Shown here: positions 21,047 to 32,069 of the stretch, one piece after another
Layout: each line of letters opens with the position of its first letter
How positions within the stretch are numbered: position 1 is the stretch's first letter
Source of the DNA: Rubrivivax sp.
GTDB taxonomy: Bacteria; Pseudomonadota; Gammaproteobacteria; Burkholderiales; Burkholderiaceae_C
DNA: 56,845 nucleotides
Direction of reading: 5' to 3'
Assembly: GCA_019635285.1 (NCBI GenBank)
Contig: JAHBZS010000030.1
Span: forward strand, 1-56,845
Translations under genes and position numbers: made by a program
The notes under the pieces: model-generated
What the model saw: only the letters and a program-made list of their open reading frames with translations
What the model was told of the DNA's origin: nothing
Database searches by the model: none

Positions 21047-22147
21047 CTATTTCGCCACGCCCTCGATCCACGCGGCGCGGATCAACTGCCCGCACTGCGC
21101 CGATGCGAAGCCGTGGCCGGCGGCATCGGGGTCGCCGGGGTCGCTGGTGCCGCTGGTGTCCCGTCTGGCGACGATGCCGTACCACGACTTGCCCGCGTCG
21201 ATCCACGGGTAGAAGCCGAAGGCACCGGCGCTGCTGAACGCGCCGTCGCCATTCACCGGGTCGTCCTCGACCCAATGGCCGATCGAGTAGTGGTAACTCT
21301 CGCTCTGCGGTATCGGTGCGTTGCGGGCCTGTGCGCAGGTGGCCGGGTTGGTGCACACGGCATGGGTGCCGAGCGCGGCCTTCATCAACAACTGGCCCGA
21401 CAGCAGCTTGCGCAGGAACACCGCATAGGCGTCGGCGCTGGTGTACACGCCGCCGGCCAGCTGCGGCTGGCTGTAGGCGATGGCCACGTCGCTGCCCAGT
21501 TGCGACTGGATGGCCGCGCCGAGCGCGGCGTTGTCCATCGGCCCCAGGCCGTTCAGGCTGGCGTGCTTTTCCATGTGGCCGCCGCCATAGGAGAAGTAGC
21601 CGTCGTTCACGGCCGTGTAGACGCCGTTGTTCAAGTAGGCGACACAACCGTCCACGGTCTGCCCTGGCAGGCAGCGCGCAAAGTTCGTGTAGCCGCTGCG
21701 GAAGGTCAGGAACTTGATGTCCTCGTCGCTCAGCTGACCCTGCCGCAGCTGCACCACATACGCGCCGTACAGCCATTTGGAAGCCGACGCGATGGCCATC
21801 ACGGTGGACCCGGTGTAGGTCGGCGCGCCGGCATTCGACGGCACCGAGCCGGACCCCAGGCGCGCGCTCGCGTCACCCACTTCCCAGTAGAACGGCTGGA
21901 TCGGTGCGCAGGCGTTGCGGCTGCTTTGGGCGGTCGCCGTGGCGGCATCGATGCGCGCCTGCAAGGTGACCTCGCCCGGCGGCGGATTGCCCGGGCCGTT
22001 GCCCCCGCCGCCACTCCCGCTGCCGCTGTCGCCACTCCCGCCCCCGCCACAGGCAGCGACGCCGAGCGTGAGGGCCAGCGCCGCGGCCACGCGCGCAAGC
22101 CCCGACTTCGAGGGGTGCGGCCCCACCGCCGTTGGAATCCGGTTCAT
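21047..22147 (-). CDS. Serine-hydrolase-like lipoprotein (beta-lactamase fold, tentative)
   Basis: A 366-residue predicted lipoprotein. A signal peptide ends in a lipobox (LGVAAC) followed by a long Gly/Ser/Pro linker. The globular part contains [15 protein letters not shown], an S-x-x-K arrangement as in class C beta-lactamases and penicillin-binding-protein-like hydrolases, and many aromatic residues and paired cysteines. The second (YxN) and third (KTG-like) motifs are not obvious; SYHYSIGHW may stand in for one. ATG 22147 has GGGAGAG upstream. Function is unknown; a cell-envelope esterase or peptidase is a guess. It is transcribed divergently from the acyl-CoA synthetase. Confidence 0.6.
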   Translation of the reverse strand: MNRIPTAVGPHPSKSGLARVAAALALTLGVAACGGGGSGDSGSGSGGGGNGPGNPPPGEVTLQARIDAATATAQSSRNACAPIQPFYWEVGDASARLGSGSVPSNAGAPTYTGSTVMAIASASKWLYGAYVVQLRQGQLSDEDIKFLTFRSGYTNFARCLPGQTVDGCVAYLNNGVYTAVNDGYFSYGGGHMEKHASLNGLGPMDNAALGAAIQSQLGSDVAIAYSQPQLAGGVYTSADAYAVFLRKLLSGQLLMKAALGTHAVCTNPATCAQARNAPIPQSESYHYSIGHWVEDDPVNGDGAFSSAGAFGFYPWIDAGKSWYGIVARRDTSGTSDPGDPDAAGHGFASAQCGQLIRAAWIEGVAK

Positions 22148-22439
22148 CTGGCACTCTCCCTTGCAAGGTTCGACCCGCGGACGCGCCACGTCTGCGCCCC
22201 CAACAGGCCACCAGGAGCCTTCGTTGCGGGTCGGATGCAGACGAGCCACCGCTTCGTGACCCGCGGATTGTGCGGAAAGTTCAGCGCCATCGATGCCCCA
22301 CTAGCGGGAGCGCAGCGGCTGCCGGTCGACCCCGTCGATCCAGCCGGGCCTGGGCCCGCGCGGCGCGGCACGCCGGGCCGTACCGCGCCACGGGGTAGAC
22401 CCGGTGGCAGCGTCGTGCGCAAGCTGGCTACCCTCGGGC
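22148..22439. other. Divergent intergenic region
   Basis: 292 bases between the divergent lipoprotein and acyl-CoA synthetase genes. It must hold both promoters, but no clear -35/-10 pair, repeat or RNA gene stands out. Confidence 0.3.
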
Positions 22440-24112
22440 ATGAACACACCGCGCACGATCCTCGACTACGCCTACGACCACGAAGCCCAGCAGGCCGATC
22501 GCGTCTACCTGACCCAACCACAGGGCCAGGGCCGCGTCATCGACTACACCTGGGCCCAGGTGCTCGATCAATCGCGGCGCATGGCCGCGCACCTGCAGAG
22601 CCTGGGCTTCCCGCGCGGCGCGCGCATCGCCATCCTGTCGAAGAACAGCGCGCACTTCATCATGGCCGAGCTGGCCATCTGGATGGCCGGCTACACCACG
22701 GTGGCCATCTTCCCCACCGAGACGGCCGAGACCATCGGCTACGTGCTCGGCCACAGCGAAGCCAGCCTGCTGTTCGTCGGCAAGCTCGACACCTGGCCGC
22801 AGCAGGAGCCGGGCGTGCCGGCTACGTTGCCCCGCATCGCCCTGCCGCTATCGCCCCCGACGGCCTTCGACACCTGGGACCAGATCATCGGGCGCACGCC
22901 GCCGCTGCCGGGCAAGCCGCAGCGCGCCGAGGACGAGCTGGCGATGATCATCTACACCTCCGGCTCCACCGGCCGGCCCAAGGGGGCGATGGTCAGCTTC
23001 GGCGCGATCACGCGTGCCGCCGAAGGTGGCGTCGGCGACCTGCGCCAGCGCCTGGGCGAACTGGACAACCGCGTGCTGTCGTATCTGCCACTGGCACACA
23101 GCTTCGAACGCACGTGGGTCGAGGCCGCGTCGCTGGTCGACGGCAAGACGCACGTCTTCTTCGCCGAAACGCTGGACACCTTCCTGCAAGACCTGCGGCG
23201 CGCGCGGCCGACGATGTTCATCAGCGTGCCGCGGCTGTGGCTGAAGTTCCAGCAAGGGGTGTTCGCGAAGATGCCGCCGCAGAAGCTGGAGCGGCTGCTC
23301 AGTATCCCGATCCTCGGCCGCATCGTGGCGAAGAAGGTGCTGAAGGGCCTGGGGCTGGACGAAGTGCGCCAGGCCGGCAGCGGCTCGGCGCCGCTGCCGG
23401 CGGAGCTGATCCGCTGGTACCGCCGGCTCGGGCTGAAGCTGTTCGAAGGCTACGGCATGACCGAGGACAACTCCTACTCGCACAGCTCGAACGAGCAGCA
23501 TGCCGAGGCAGGCTACGTCGGCGTCGCTCTGCCCGGCGTGCAGGTGCGCATCAGCCCCGAAGGCGAGATCCTGATCAAGTCGCCGGGCCAGTTCAGCGGC
23601 TACTACAAGCAGCCCGAGCTGACGGCCGAGTCCTTCACCGAGGACGGCTTCTTCCGCACCGGCGACCGCGGCGAGCTGCGCGCCGACGGGCAGCTGAAAA
23701 TCACCGGCCGTACCAAGGAGCTGTTCAAGACGGCCAAGGGCAAGTACGTGGCCCCGGCGCCGATCGAGAGCCTGCTGCTCGCCAACCCGATGATCGAGCA
23801 GGCGATGGTCTCCGGCGTCGGCCAGCCAGCCGCCTATGCGCTGGTGGTGCTGGCCGAGGAACTGCGGCCACGCACCGGCGACCCCGCCGTGCGGGCCCAG
23901 GTCGAGCAGGCGCTGGGCGCGCTGCTGAAGCAGGTCAACGCCCAGGTGGCCGACTACGAACGGCTGCAGATGATCGTCATCGCGCGCGAGCCCTGGACCA
24001 TCGAGAACGGCCGGCTGACGCCGACGATGAAGATCAAGCGCAGCCGCATCGAAGAAGGCGCCGCCCCGGACGTGGCAGCCTGGTACGCCGCCAGCAAGCC
24101 GGTGGTGTGGTC

Positions 24113-24116
<4 letters not shown>
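22440..24116 (+). CDS. Long-chain acyl-CoA synthetase (AMP-dependent)
   Basis: A 558-residue ligase that activates fatty acids through an acyl-adenylate to the CoA thioester. Motifs: P-loop-like [16 protein letters not shown] near residue 171, EGYGMTEDN, and the hinge/aspartate segment [20 protein letters not shown] ending in [17 protein letters not shown]. It is closest in feel to the long-chain (FAA1-type) group. There is no membrane segment. Its stop overlaps the start of the next gene by four bases (GTGA), so the two proteins are made together, which suggests that the thioester formed here feeds that enzyme. Confidence 0.9.
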
Positions 24117-25873
<1,757 letters not shown>

Positions 25874-25906
25874 CGTCCGCGCCGCGGGTCACGGCGAGCG
25901 CCCGGT

Positions 25907-26416
25907 TCATGGCCGGTCGGCAGGCATGACGCGATAGGGCACCGGCGCCTGCGGACCGCTGCGCACGATGGCCACGGCCTGCTGCACGTCGGGCAGTGCC
26001 CGCACCAGGGCTTCGGCCGCCCGCGCGGTGCGGGCGTCGCCGCAGCCTTCGATGTAGACGACGCGGCCCTGCACCGTCACCCACAGCGTCGTCGACCTGA
26101 ACCGGCTCGACCCCGCGAAGGCACGCTGCACCGCCTCGGCGATGCCCGGGTCGTAGGCGTAGGCCTTGGGGCGCTCGCATTCGCCCGCCAGCCAGCAGGT
26201 GGTGCCCTTCTCGGCCCGTCGGTGGGCTTGCTCGCGGCGGCCCCGCTCGTCGACGAACGGGCCTGCCGGCTGCGGGCATCGGGGGTCGGCATGGGTCACC
26301 TGGAAGAACGGATCGTTGAACCAGTTCTGCAGCGCCGGCTGCTCGGCATGCGCCGCCATGCCGCACAGGACCATGAACAGAGCCATGCACAGGGCGACGA
26401 TCGGGCGGATGCGCAT
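25907..26416 (-). CDS. Periplasmic BON-domain protein
   Basis: A 169-residue protein with a signal peptide (PIVALCMALFMVLCGMAAHA). After a cysteine-containing segment (ADPRCPQPAG, TTCWLAGECERP) comes a BON-like domain in the last 80 residues (VTVQGRVVYIEGCGDARTAR, then LPDVQQAVAIV). BON domains bind phospholipid or occur in envelope-stress proteins. ATG 26416 has GGGAGG five bases upstream. The gene sits just downstream of the MFS transporter on the same strand (18 bases) and may be co-transcribed with it. Confidence 0.7.
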   Translation of the reverse strand: MRIRPIVALCMALFMVLCGMAAHAEQPALQNWFNDPFFQVTHADPRCPQPAGPFVDERGRREQAHRRAEKGTTCWLAGECERPKAYAYDPGIAEAVQRAFAGSSRFRSTTLWVTVQGRVVYIEGCGDARTARAAEALVRALPDVQQAVAIVRSGPQAPVPYRVMPADRP

Positions 26417-26434
26417 GCTGCCTCCCGTCGGGCA

Positions 26435-27607
26435 CTAGCCCCGGGCAGCGGGCGAGGCGGCCGCCGCCGTCCGCACGCGCAAGGCCTGCCACGCCAGGCC
26501 GGCGCCGGCGATGCCGCACAAGGCCATCACGGCGGCCAGGCGCGGCAGGCCGCCGTGGTCGAACAGCCAGCCGCCCAGCACCGGCCCGCCGACCGTGCCC
26601 GCGGTGTAGGCGGTGACCAGCAGGCCCATCGCCTTGACCAGGCCGCCACCGACCAGGCGGTGCCCCAGTTCGATGACCACCAGCGTGTACACCGCACCGC
26701 CGACGCCGCCCAGCACGAAGCCCACCGGCCACAGCATGCGCTGCGGCGCGCCGGCCCACACCCACAGCGACAGCGTGGCCGCCAGCACCAGCGCCCAGGC
26801 CAACGCCATCGCGCGCCGCAGCCCGATGCGGTCGGCCAGCGCGCCGAAGGGCGCCTGCAACAGCGCGCTGCCGGCGCCGATGACCGCGCCCAGCCAAGCG
26901 GCGCGGTCCAAGCTGAAGCCGGTGCGCATGGCGATCGACGGCAGCAGCGACGACACGCCGCTTTCCATCAACCCGCTGGCCGCCACCACCGCCACCAGCG
27001 GCAGCGCCAACGCGCGCCAGCCCGGCCCCGCGTCGTCGTCCGCAGCCGTCGCGCGCTCGGCCACGGTGCGCAGCGGCCAGGCGCAGGCCAGCCCGGCGAC
27101 CATCAGCGCCAGTGCCACGGGCAGCGGCGGCAGGCCCGCCGCACGCGACAGCGGCAGCAGAGCCGGCCCCGCCAGCATGCCCAGCCCCACCGAGGTTTCG
27201 AACAGGCCCACCAGCAGGCCGCGCCGCTCGCGCGGTGCGGCTTCGGCCAGCCAGGCCTCGCCGCTCACCCAGACCAGCCCGCCGCCCAGGCCCATCACCG
27301 CAGCCGCGGCCATCCAGCCGGCATAGGCCGAGTGCGTCAGCCGGCTGGCCACGGCCAGCGCCGACGCGGCCATCGCCGCCAGGAAGCAGCGCGCATGGCC
27401 CAGCCGGTGCACCACCGCATGCGCGGCGACGCTGGCCACGAAGATGCCGGCCCAGAAGCTGGACGCCAGCAGGCCCACCGAGAAGGCGCTGGCACCGGCG
27501 GCGGTGAGCGTCAGCGCCAGGAAGGTCAGCACCACGAACTCCGCCGCCACGAACAGGAAGTACACGCCCGGGATCAGCCACAGCGTGCGCGGGAACGCGG
27601 CGCTCAC
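26435..27607 (-). CDS. MFS transporter
   Basis: A 390-residue integral membrane protein with about 12 hydrophobic segments, starting near SAAFPRTLWLIPGVYFLFV. The conserved loop between helices 2 and 3 appears as AVVHRLGHARCFL, and the equivalent in the second half as GALADRIGLRRAMALAW. It resembles the small YcaD/UMF1-like efflux MFS group, but the substrate is unknown. The GTG start at 27607 overlaps the stop of the DUF1624 gene by four bases (GTGA), so the two are translationally coupled. Confidence 0.85.
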   Translation of the reverse strand: MSAAFPRTLWLIPGVYFLFVAAEFVVLTFLALTLTAAGASAFSVGLLASSFWAGIFVASVAAHAVVHRLGHARCFLAAMAASALAVASRLTHSAYAGWMAAAAVMGLGGGLVWVSGEAWLAEAAPRERRGLLVGLFETSVGLGMLAGPALLPLSRAAGLPPLPVALALMVAGLACAWPLRTVAERATAADDDAGPGWRALALPLVAVVAASGLMESGVSSLLPSIAMRTGFSLDRAAWLGAVIGAGSALLQAPFGALADRIGLRRAMALAWALVLAATLSLWVWAGAPQRMLWPVGFVLGGVGGAVYTLVVIELGHRLVGGGLVKAMGLLVTAYTAGTVGGPVLGGWLFDHGGLPRLAAVMALCGIAGAGLAWQALRVRTAAAASPAARG

Positions 27608-28335
27608 GAGCGCAGCGCCTGCACGGCCATCAGGATGCCTATCAGCACCGGCTGGTGCAGCATGTAAAAGCTCAGCGACCAGCGGCCCAGCAGCGCCAGC
27701 GGCCGCGCTTGCGCGGCCAGCGGCCCGCTCAGCCATTGCGGCCGTGCGCGCAGCAGCCACTGGCCGGCGGCCAGGCCGCACAGCATCACGCCCAGCCAGG
27801 GCAGCAGCGGCACGAAGTCCTCGGTCACCGGCTTGTGCGTGACCAGGCCGACCCAGTTGCTCCAGCGCGCATCGAAGAACGGATGCTGCACGAAGGCCGG
27901 CAGCGCGATGCACAGCGCGCCCAGCGGCCACAGCGCGCCCTTCAGCGGCGCCGCCAGCCGCGCCAGCACCAGCATCAGCGCGATGCCGTGCAGCACGCCG
28001 AAGCTGATCCAGCTCTTGGGAAACATCAGCGCCGAGCCCAGGCTGACCAGCACCGCGCAGCCGGCGATCTGCGCCCAGCGGCGCCAGAAGCGCGGCCACG
28101 TCTGGCCGCCATGCAAGGCCACGGCCAGCGACACGCCGGCGACGAACACGAACAGGCTGACGATGCAGCCGCGCTGCACGGTCCACCACGGGTCGGCGTA
28201 GAAGTTCTGGCGCGGCTGCAGCCAGCCGAAGTAGTTGAGGTCGAAGGCCAGGTGGAACAGCGCCATCCACACCATGGCCACGCCGCGCAGCGCGTCCAGG
28301 CGTTCGAAGCGCGGCGCGTGGGTGGAGGCGGGCAT
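27604..28335 (-). CDS. DUF1624 / heparan-alpha-glucosaminide N-acetyltransferase-like membrane protein
   Basis: A 243-residue inner-membrane protein. The first helix holds the family pattern RFERLDALRGVAMVWM and then ALFHLAFDLNYFG, with the conserved histidine and aspartate. Seven or so membrane segments follow. Family members are membrane acyltransferases or uncharacterised. Length matches bacterial DUF1624. It is coupled to the downstream MFS gene. Confidence 0.8.
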   Translation of the reverse strand: MPASTHAPRFERLDALRGVAMVWMALFHLAFDLNYFGWLQPRQNFYADPWWTVQRGCIVSLFVFVAGVSLAVALHGGQTWPRFWRRWAQIAGCAVLVSLGSALMFPKSWISFGVLHGIALMLVLARLAAPLKGALWPLGALCIALPAFVQHPFFDARWSNWVGLVTHKPVTEDFVPLLPWLGVMLCGLAAGQWLLRARPQWLSGPLAAQARPLALLGRWSLSFYMLHQPVLIGILMAVQALRS

Positions 28336-28526
28336 GGATCGGCGGTGTCTGGCGGGGCTGCCGCGATGCTAGCGGCCCGCGCGCGGACGCCAGGCCGCCG
28401 CCGCGCAGACGCGACACCGCCCCGCACCGCGGCGCACCCCTAGTTTGGGCAGACGGGGGCGCTGCAGCTTCGGTCGTGATCCCTAAAATGGTTTGCGTTG
28501 TCGATGCACAAGGAATCCGACGAAGG

Positions 28527-30398
28527 ATGGAGAGGCAGAACCGAGGCGCCCTCGCCACCACCCGCCGGCTTGCTGCGGCGCTGACCGTCGGACTGTGCGC
28601 CGCCGTCGCCCTGCCGGCACGGGGCCACGAATCGGAGCAGTACACGCTGCCCGCCGGCCGCGACTTCGCCGACCTCGGCCCCCACTTCTCGCGCCACTTC
28701 GCCGCGGCGCTGCACCAGGCGGTGGCCGACATCAACACAGCCATCGACGCCGCCCAGGCCGCCGGCGACCGGCCGGCGCAGGTGCAGGCGCTGCAGTCCG
28801 CCGACCGCGTGGCCGCGCAGGTGTGGGCGCGTATCTTCGTCGCCTACCCCACCAACGAACTGCTGGATCTGGGGCTGCTGGCCGCCGACATCCGCGCGCA
28901 ATACCCCGGCCTGGTGACCAGCTACCGCCCGGTGGAATCGATCTATGACGACCCGCTGCTGATGCTCGACCTGAGCAAGCCGGTGCGCGCCTTCTTCCGG
29001 GCGGGCACGGTCAGCGCCGGCGGCGTGCTCTTCGGCACCGACAAGATCATCCATTTCATCAACGTCGGGCGCATCTACCACGTGCGCTACCTCGTCGCCG
29101 TCGAGCAGGGGCTGGCCGCGCCCGAGGCGGCGCAGCAGGCGGTGACGGCCACCGCCGCCAACCCGCTGCTGTCGGAAGACGGCCTGCTCGGCCTGTACAC
29201 CACCGGCATCCGCTCCAACGGCGACCTGGCGGCCGACTACGCGGGGCTGAAGTTCTATCGCAACCTCACCGAGGCCGTGCACATCGGCGGCCGGGATCTG
29301 CCGCCGATGCTGCAGCGCGACGGCGAGCACTGGCGCGTGGTGGTGCAGGACGAGGACACGCTCTTCACCCGGTTCGTGTCGCCCCACTGGAACGAGGTGC
29401 TCAACCCGAACAGCTACCTGGACTACGTGGGCGCGCGCGTGCGCGAGGTCATCGGCAGCCGCTGCGACGACGTGGCCGACTGGTTCCGCGACCACCATGG
29501 CCAGCCGCTGGGCCCGGCCTGGTTCGCGGCGCGGCAGCGCGAGCTGGCCACCTTCGACGGCGAGCCCTACGGCCACGAGCTGCCGGCCGAGCATCCGGTG
29601 AGCGTCGCGGACATCTGCATCGGCACCAGCGCCGGGGCTGGAGCCGGCGGCGACACCCCGCTGTGGTGGGCCGGCGCCCTGCCCGGCCCCCAGGCTGACG
29701 GCCTGCCCAGCAATCACGCCGACGGCCTGCCCAGCAATCAAGCCGACGGCCTGCCCAGCAATCAGGCCGACGGCCTGGTCGGCAAGCAGGCCGATGGCCT
29801 GTCCGCCAAGCAGGCCGATGGCCTGGGGCGCAGCGCGCTGTGGTGGGCCGCGGCCGAAGGCCGCTCCGCCGAGGTCGAGCGCCTGGCCGCGCGCGGCGAG
29901 CCGCTGGACAGCGCCGATGTCGACGGCGAGACGCCGCTGCTGGCCGCGCTGCGCCTGGGCCACCTGCAGACCGCGGCGCTGCTGGTGGCCCGCGGTGCCG
30001 ACATCCACCGCGCGGCACACCACGGGGTCACGCCACTGCAGCTGACGGTGGCCGGCGGACACGTCGAACTGAGCGCCGAACTGCTGCGCGCCGGCGCCGA
30101 CCCGAATGCCCAGGACCGCTTCGGGCGCACCGCGCTGTACGAGGCTGCGCAACGGGGCGACCTGCAGGTGACGATGCTGCTGCTGCGCCACGGCGCCGAC
30201 GCCACGCTGGCCAGCCGCCAGGGCCACGACGCGCTGCAGGTCGCACGCCGCATGGGCCATGAACAGCTGCTGCAGATGCTGCGCGCCTCCGCGCCGGTGC
30301 AGCGCAAGTTCGGCGCTGCCTCGGACCAGGCCCTGGCCGCGTCGTCACCGCGCGCGCTGGCGGGTGCCGTGGCATCGCAGCCGCAGCCTGCGAAATAG
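28527..30398 (+). CDS. Secreted ankyrin-repeat protein with an internal octapeptide repeat
   Basis: About 623 residues from ATG 28527, with a signal peptide (LAAALTVGLCAAVALPARG). Residues about 35-385 form an unrecognised domain with DKIIHFINVGRIYHVRYL and several conserved-looking His and Asp residues. A tandem octapeptide (QADGLPSN type) spans about residues 388-435. Four ankyrin repeats follow (GRSALWWAAAEGRSAEVERL, GETPLLAALRLGHLQTAALL, GVTPLQLTVAGGHVELSAEL, GRTALYEAAQRGDLQVTMLL). A GTG at 28476 would add 17 residues before the signal peptide. It is likely exported to the periplasm or beyond. Function is unknown. Confidence 0.75.
   Translation: MERQNRGALATTRRLAAALTVGLCAAVALPARGHESEQYTLPAGRDFADLGPHFSRHFAAALHQAVADINTAIDAAQAAGDRPAQVQALQSADRVAAQVWARIFVAYPTNELLDLGLLAADIRAQYPGLVTSYRPVESIYDDPLLMLDLSKPVRAFFRAGTVSAGGVLFGTDKIIHFINVGRIYHVRYLVAVEQGLAAPEAAQQAVTATAANPLLSEDGLLGLYTTGIRSNGDLAADYAGLKFYRNLTEAVHIGGRDLPPMLQRDGEHWRVVVQDEDTLFTRFVSPHWNEVLNPNSYLDYVGARVREVIGSRCDDVADWFRDHHGQPLGPAWFAARQRELATFDGEPYGHELPAEHPVSVADICIGTSAGAGAGGDTPLWWAGALPGPQADGLPSNHADGLPSNQADGLPSNQADGLVGKQADGLSAKQADGLGRSALWWAAAEGRSAEVERLAARGEPLDSADVDGETPLLAALRLGHLQTAALLVARGADIHRAAHHGVTPLQLTVAGGHVELSAELLRAGADPNAQDRFGRTALYEAAQRGDLQVTMLLLRHGADATLASRQGHDALQVARRMGHEQLLQMLRASAPVQRKFGAASDQALAASSPRALAGAVASQPQPAK
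29695..29830 (+). repeat. 24-bp tandem repeat inside the ankyrin gene
   Basis: Between 5 and 6 consecutive 24-bp units start with CA(G/C/A)GC(T/C)GA(C/T)GGCCTG and encode (Q/H)ADGL followed by PSN, VGK or SAK. Units one to three are nearly identical; the last two are diverged. The reading frame is kept, so copy number can change without breaking the gene. Confidence 0.9.
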
Positions 30399-30405
30399 GC
30401 CGTCG

Positions 30406-31080
30406 ATGCGCCCCTCTCCCTCCCCCGTCACACCCGTCTGGCGCCGGTGCGCCGGCCCTTGGCTGTTGCTGGCGCTGGTGCTGCTGCTGCCGGCCTGCGC
30501 GAGCCGCGCGCCGCGGCCGGTGGCCGCTGCCGAGGCCAGCTTGAGCGAGCTGCGCGCACGGCAGATCGTCAGCGCCTGGCAGCAGCAGCTGGCCGACTAC
30601 ATCGAGCATGCCGGCGGCGGCGACCCGGCGGTGCTGGCGCGCCTGCCGGCGCAGCGCGCCACCGGCACCTTGCGGCCGGCACGCATCACCTTCGGTGCGC
30701 TGGACATCGACGCCAGCAGCGCCGAACGCGACGGCTTCGACGTGCAGGGGCTGCTGCTCGGCACGTTGCCCGGCGCCGATGCCGGAGCCGAACCCTACGT
30801 GTTCGTGGTCGGCATCGTGCAGCGCGACGGCTACCGGCCGGTGGCGCTGGTGGACATCCGGCTGGTGGTGCTGGCGGCGCAGCGCGGGCAGCTGGACTGG
30901 AGCATCGGCGACGGCAACCCGCAGGCGCTGATGCGTTACCGTGCGCGGCTGGACCCGACGGTGCCGCTGCGCTTTCCCGCCGACCAGGACCGCTTCGAGC
31001 GCGTGGCTTGTGCCGCGGGCATCTGTGCGCAAGAGCAGCTGACGTCGGCACGCTGGACCCTGAACGACCCCACGCAATGA
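30406..31080 (+). CDS. Hypothetical lipoprotein
   Basis: A 224-residue protein with a signal peptide and lipobox (WLLLALVLLLPACAS, Cys at about residue 32). The mature part is mostly beta with no motif I recognise. Two cysteines near the C-terminus (VACAAGIC) could pair. It starts seven bases after the ankyrin gene and is likely co-transcribed, so the two may act in the same envelope process. Membrane choice (inner or outer) is not clear, since the +2 residue is alanine, which favours the outer membrane. Confidence 0.65.
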   Translation: MRPSPSPVTPVWRRCAGPWLLLALVLLLPACASRAPRPVAAAEASLSELRARQIVSAWQQQLADYIEHAGGGDPAVLARLPAQRATGTLRPARITFGALDIDASSAERDGFDVQGLLLGTLPGADAGAEPYVFVVGIVQRDGYRPVALVDIRLVVLAAQRGQLDWSIGDGNPQALMRYRARLDPTVPLRFPADQDRFERVACAAGICAQEQLTSARWTLNDPTQ

Positions 31081-31096
31081 GCAGCTTGAAAGCCCC

Positions 31097-31900
31097 ATGG
31101 ACCTGCAACTGAAAGGCAAACGCGCGCTGGTCAGCGGCGGCAGCCGCGGCATCGGCAAGGCCATCGCCCGCGTGCTGGCCGAAGAAGGCGTCGACGTGGC
31201 GCTGCTGGCGCGCGATGCGGCCCAGCTGTCGGCAACCGCGGCCGAGTTGGCAGCGGCCACCGGCCGCCGTGTCGTCGGCGTGGCCGGCGACACCACCGAC
31301 GACGAGCTGACGCACCGGGCGGTGGCCGAGGCGGTGCAGCAGCTGGGCGGGCCCATGCACATCCTGGTCAACGCGGCCGCCGAGCCGGGCGGCTTTGCCG
31401 CGCCGCCGACGCTGGAGCAGATCGGCGCCGAACAGTTCCATCGCGAGATGGACACCAAGGTCATGGGCTACATCCGCTGTGCGCGCGAGGTCGTGCCGGG
31501 CATGCGCGCCGCCGGCTGGGGCCGCATCGTCAACATCAGCGGCCTGGCTGCGCGCCAGAGCGGCAGCACGCTGGGCAGCATGCGCAACGTCGCCGTGGCG
31601 GCGCTGACCAAGAACCTGGCCGACGAGCTGGGGCCGGCCGGCATCCAGGTGAGCGTCGTGCACCCCGGCCTGACGCGCACCGAGCGCACCGGCCCGCTGA
31701 TCGCCGAGCGCGCGCGCCAGCAGGGCATCTCCGAGGCGCAGGTCGAGGCGCAGATGGCGGCGGGCAACTCCATCCGCCATCTGGTCGATGCCGAGGAGGT
31801 GGCCTTCGTCGTCGCCTTCCTGTGTTCGCCGCGCTCGCGGGCCATCAACGGCGACGCCATCGCCGTGGGCGGTGGCACGCCGCGCGCCATCCACTACTGA
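31097..31900 (+). CDS. SDR-family protein lacking the YxxxK active site
   Basis: A 267-residue short-chain dehydrogenase/reductase-like protein. The cofactor motif is present (ALVSGGSRGIGKAIA near residue 10), as are ILVNAAAEPGG and the strand ending in IVNISGLAARQ with the usual serine. Where YSASK is expected the sequence reads GSMRNVAVAALTKNLADEL, so the catalytic tyrosine and lysine are missing. A complete C-terminal lobe follows (VHPGLTRTERTG, GDAIAVGGGTPRA). It may be a binding protein or use different catalytic residues. It follows the lipoprotein gene by 16 bases. Confidence 0.8.
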   Translation: MDLQLKGKRALVSGGSRGIGKAIARVLAEEGVDVALLARDAAQLSATAAELAAATGRRVVGVAGDTTDDELTHRAVAEAVQQLGGPMHILVNAAAEPGGFAAPPTLEQIGAEQFHREMDTKVMGYIRCAREVVPGMRAAGWGRIVNISGLAARQSGSTLGSMRNVAVAALTKNLADELGPAGIQVSVVHPGLTRTERTGPLIAERARQQGISEAQVEAQMAAGNSIRHLVDAEEVAFVVAFLCSPRSRAINGDAIAVGGGTPRAIHY

Positions 31901-31935
31901 GCGCCTGCGCGGCGGCGCCACCTGGGGACCGCGGT

Positions 31936-32021
31936 CGAACGGCACGACCCCGCGCCGCGGCCGAACGGCACGAAGGGGGGTTGGTTGCTTGCCACGTCGT
32001 ATGCACGGCCGAACGGCATGA
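31936..32021 (+). repeat. Three direct copies of CGAACGGCACGA before the XRE gene
   Basis: Copies at 31936-31947 and 31962-31973 are exact, and 32010-32021 differs at one base (CATGA). They lie in the 169-base gap directly upstream of the XRE/MmyB regulator. Repeats in such a position may be an operator for autoregulation, but this is inference. Confidence 0.6.
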
Positions 32022-32069
32022 CCTGCGAGGTCATCGCCGCCGTGCAGGCGCTGCGCTATCGTGCCGCGC

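Noticed and set aside
29695-29830. Tandem repeat considered as a CRISPR array.
   Set aside because: Units are contiguous with no spacers, keep the reading frame and encode a regular octapeptide.
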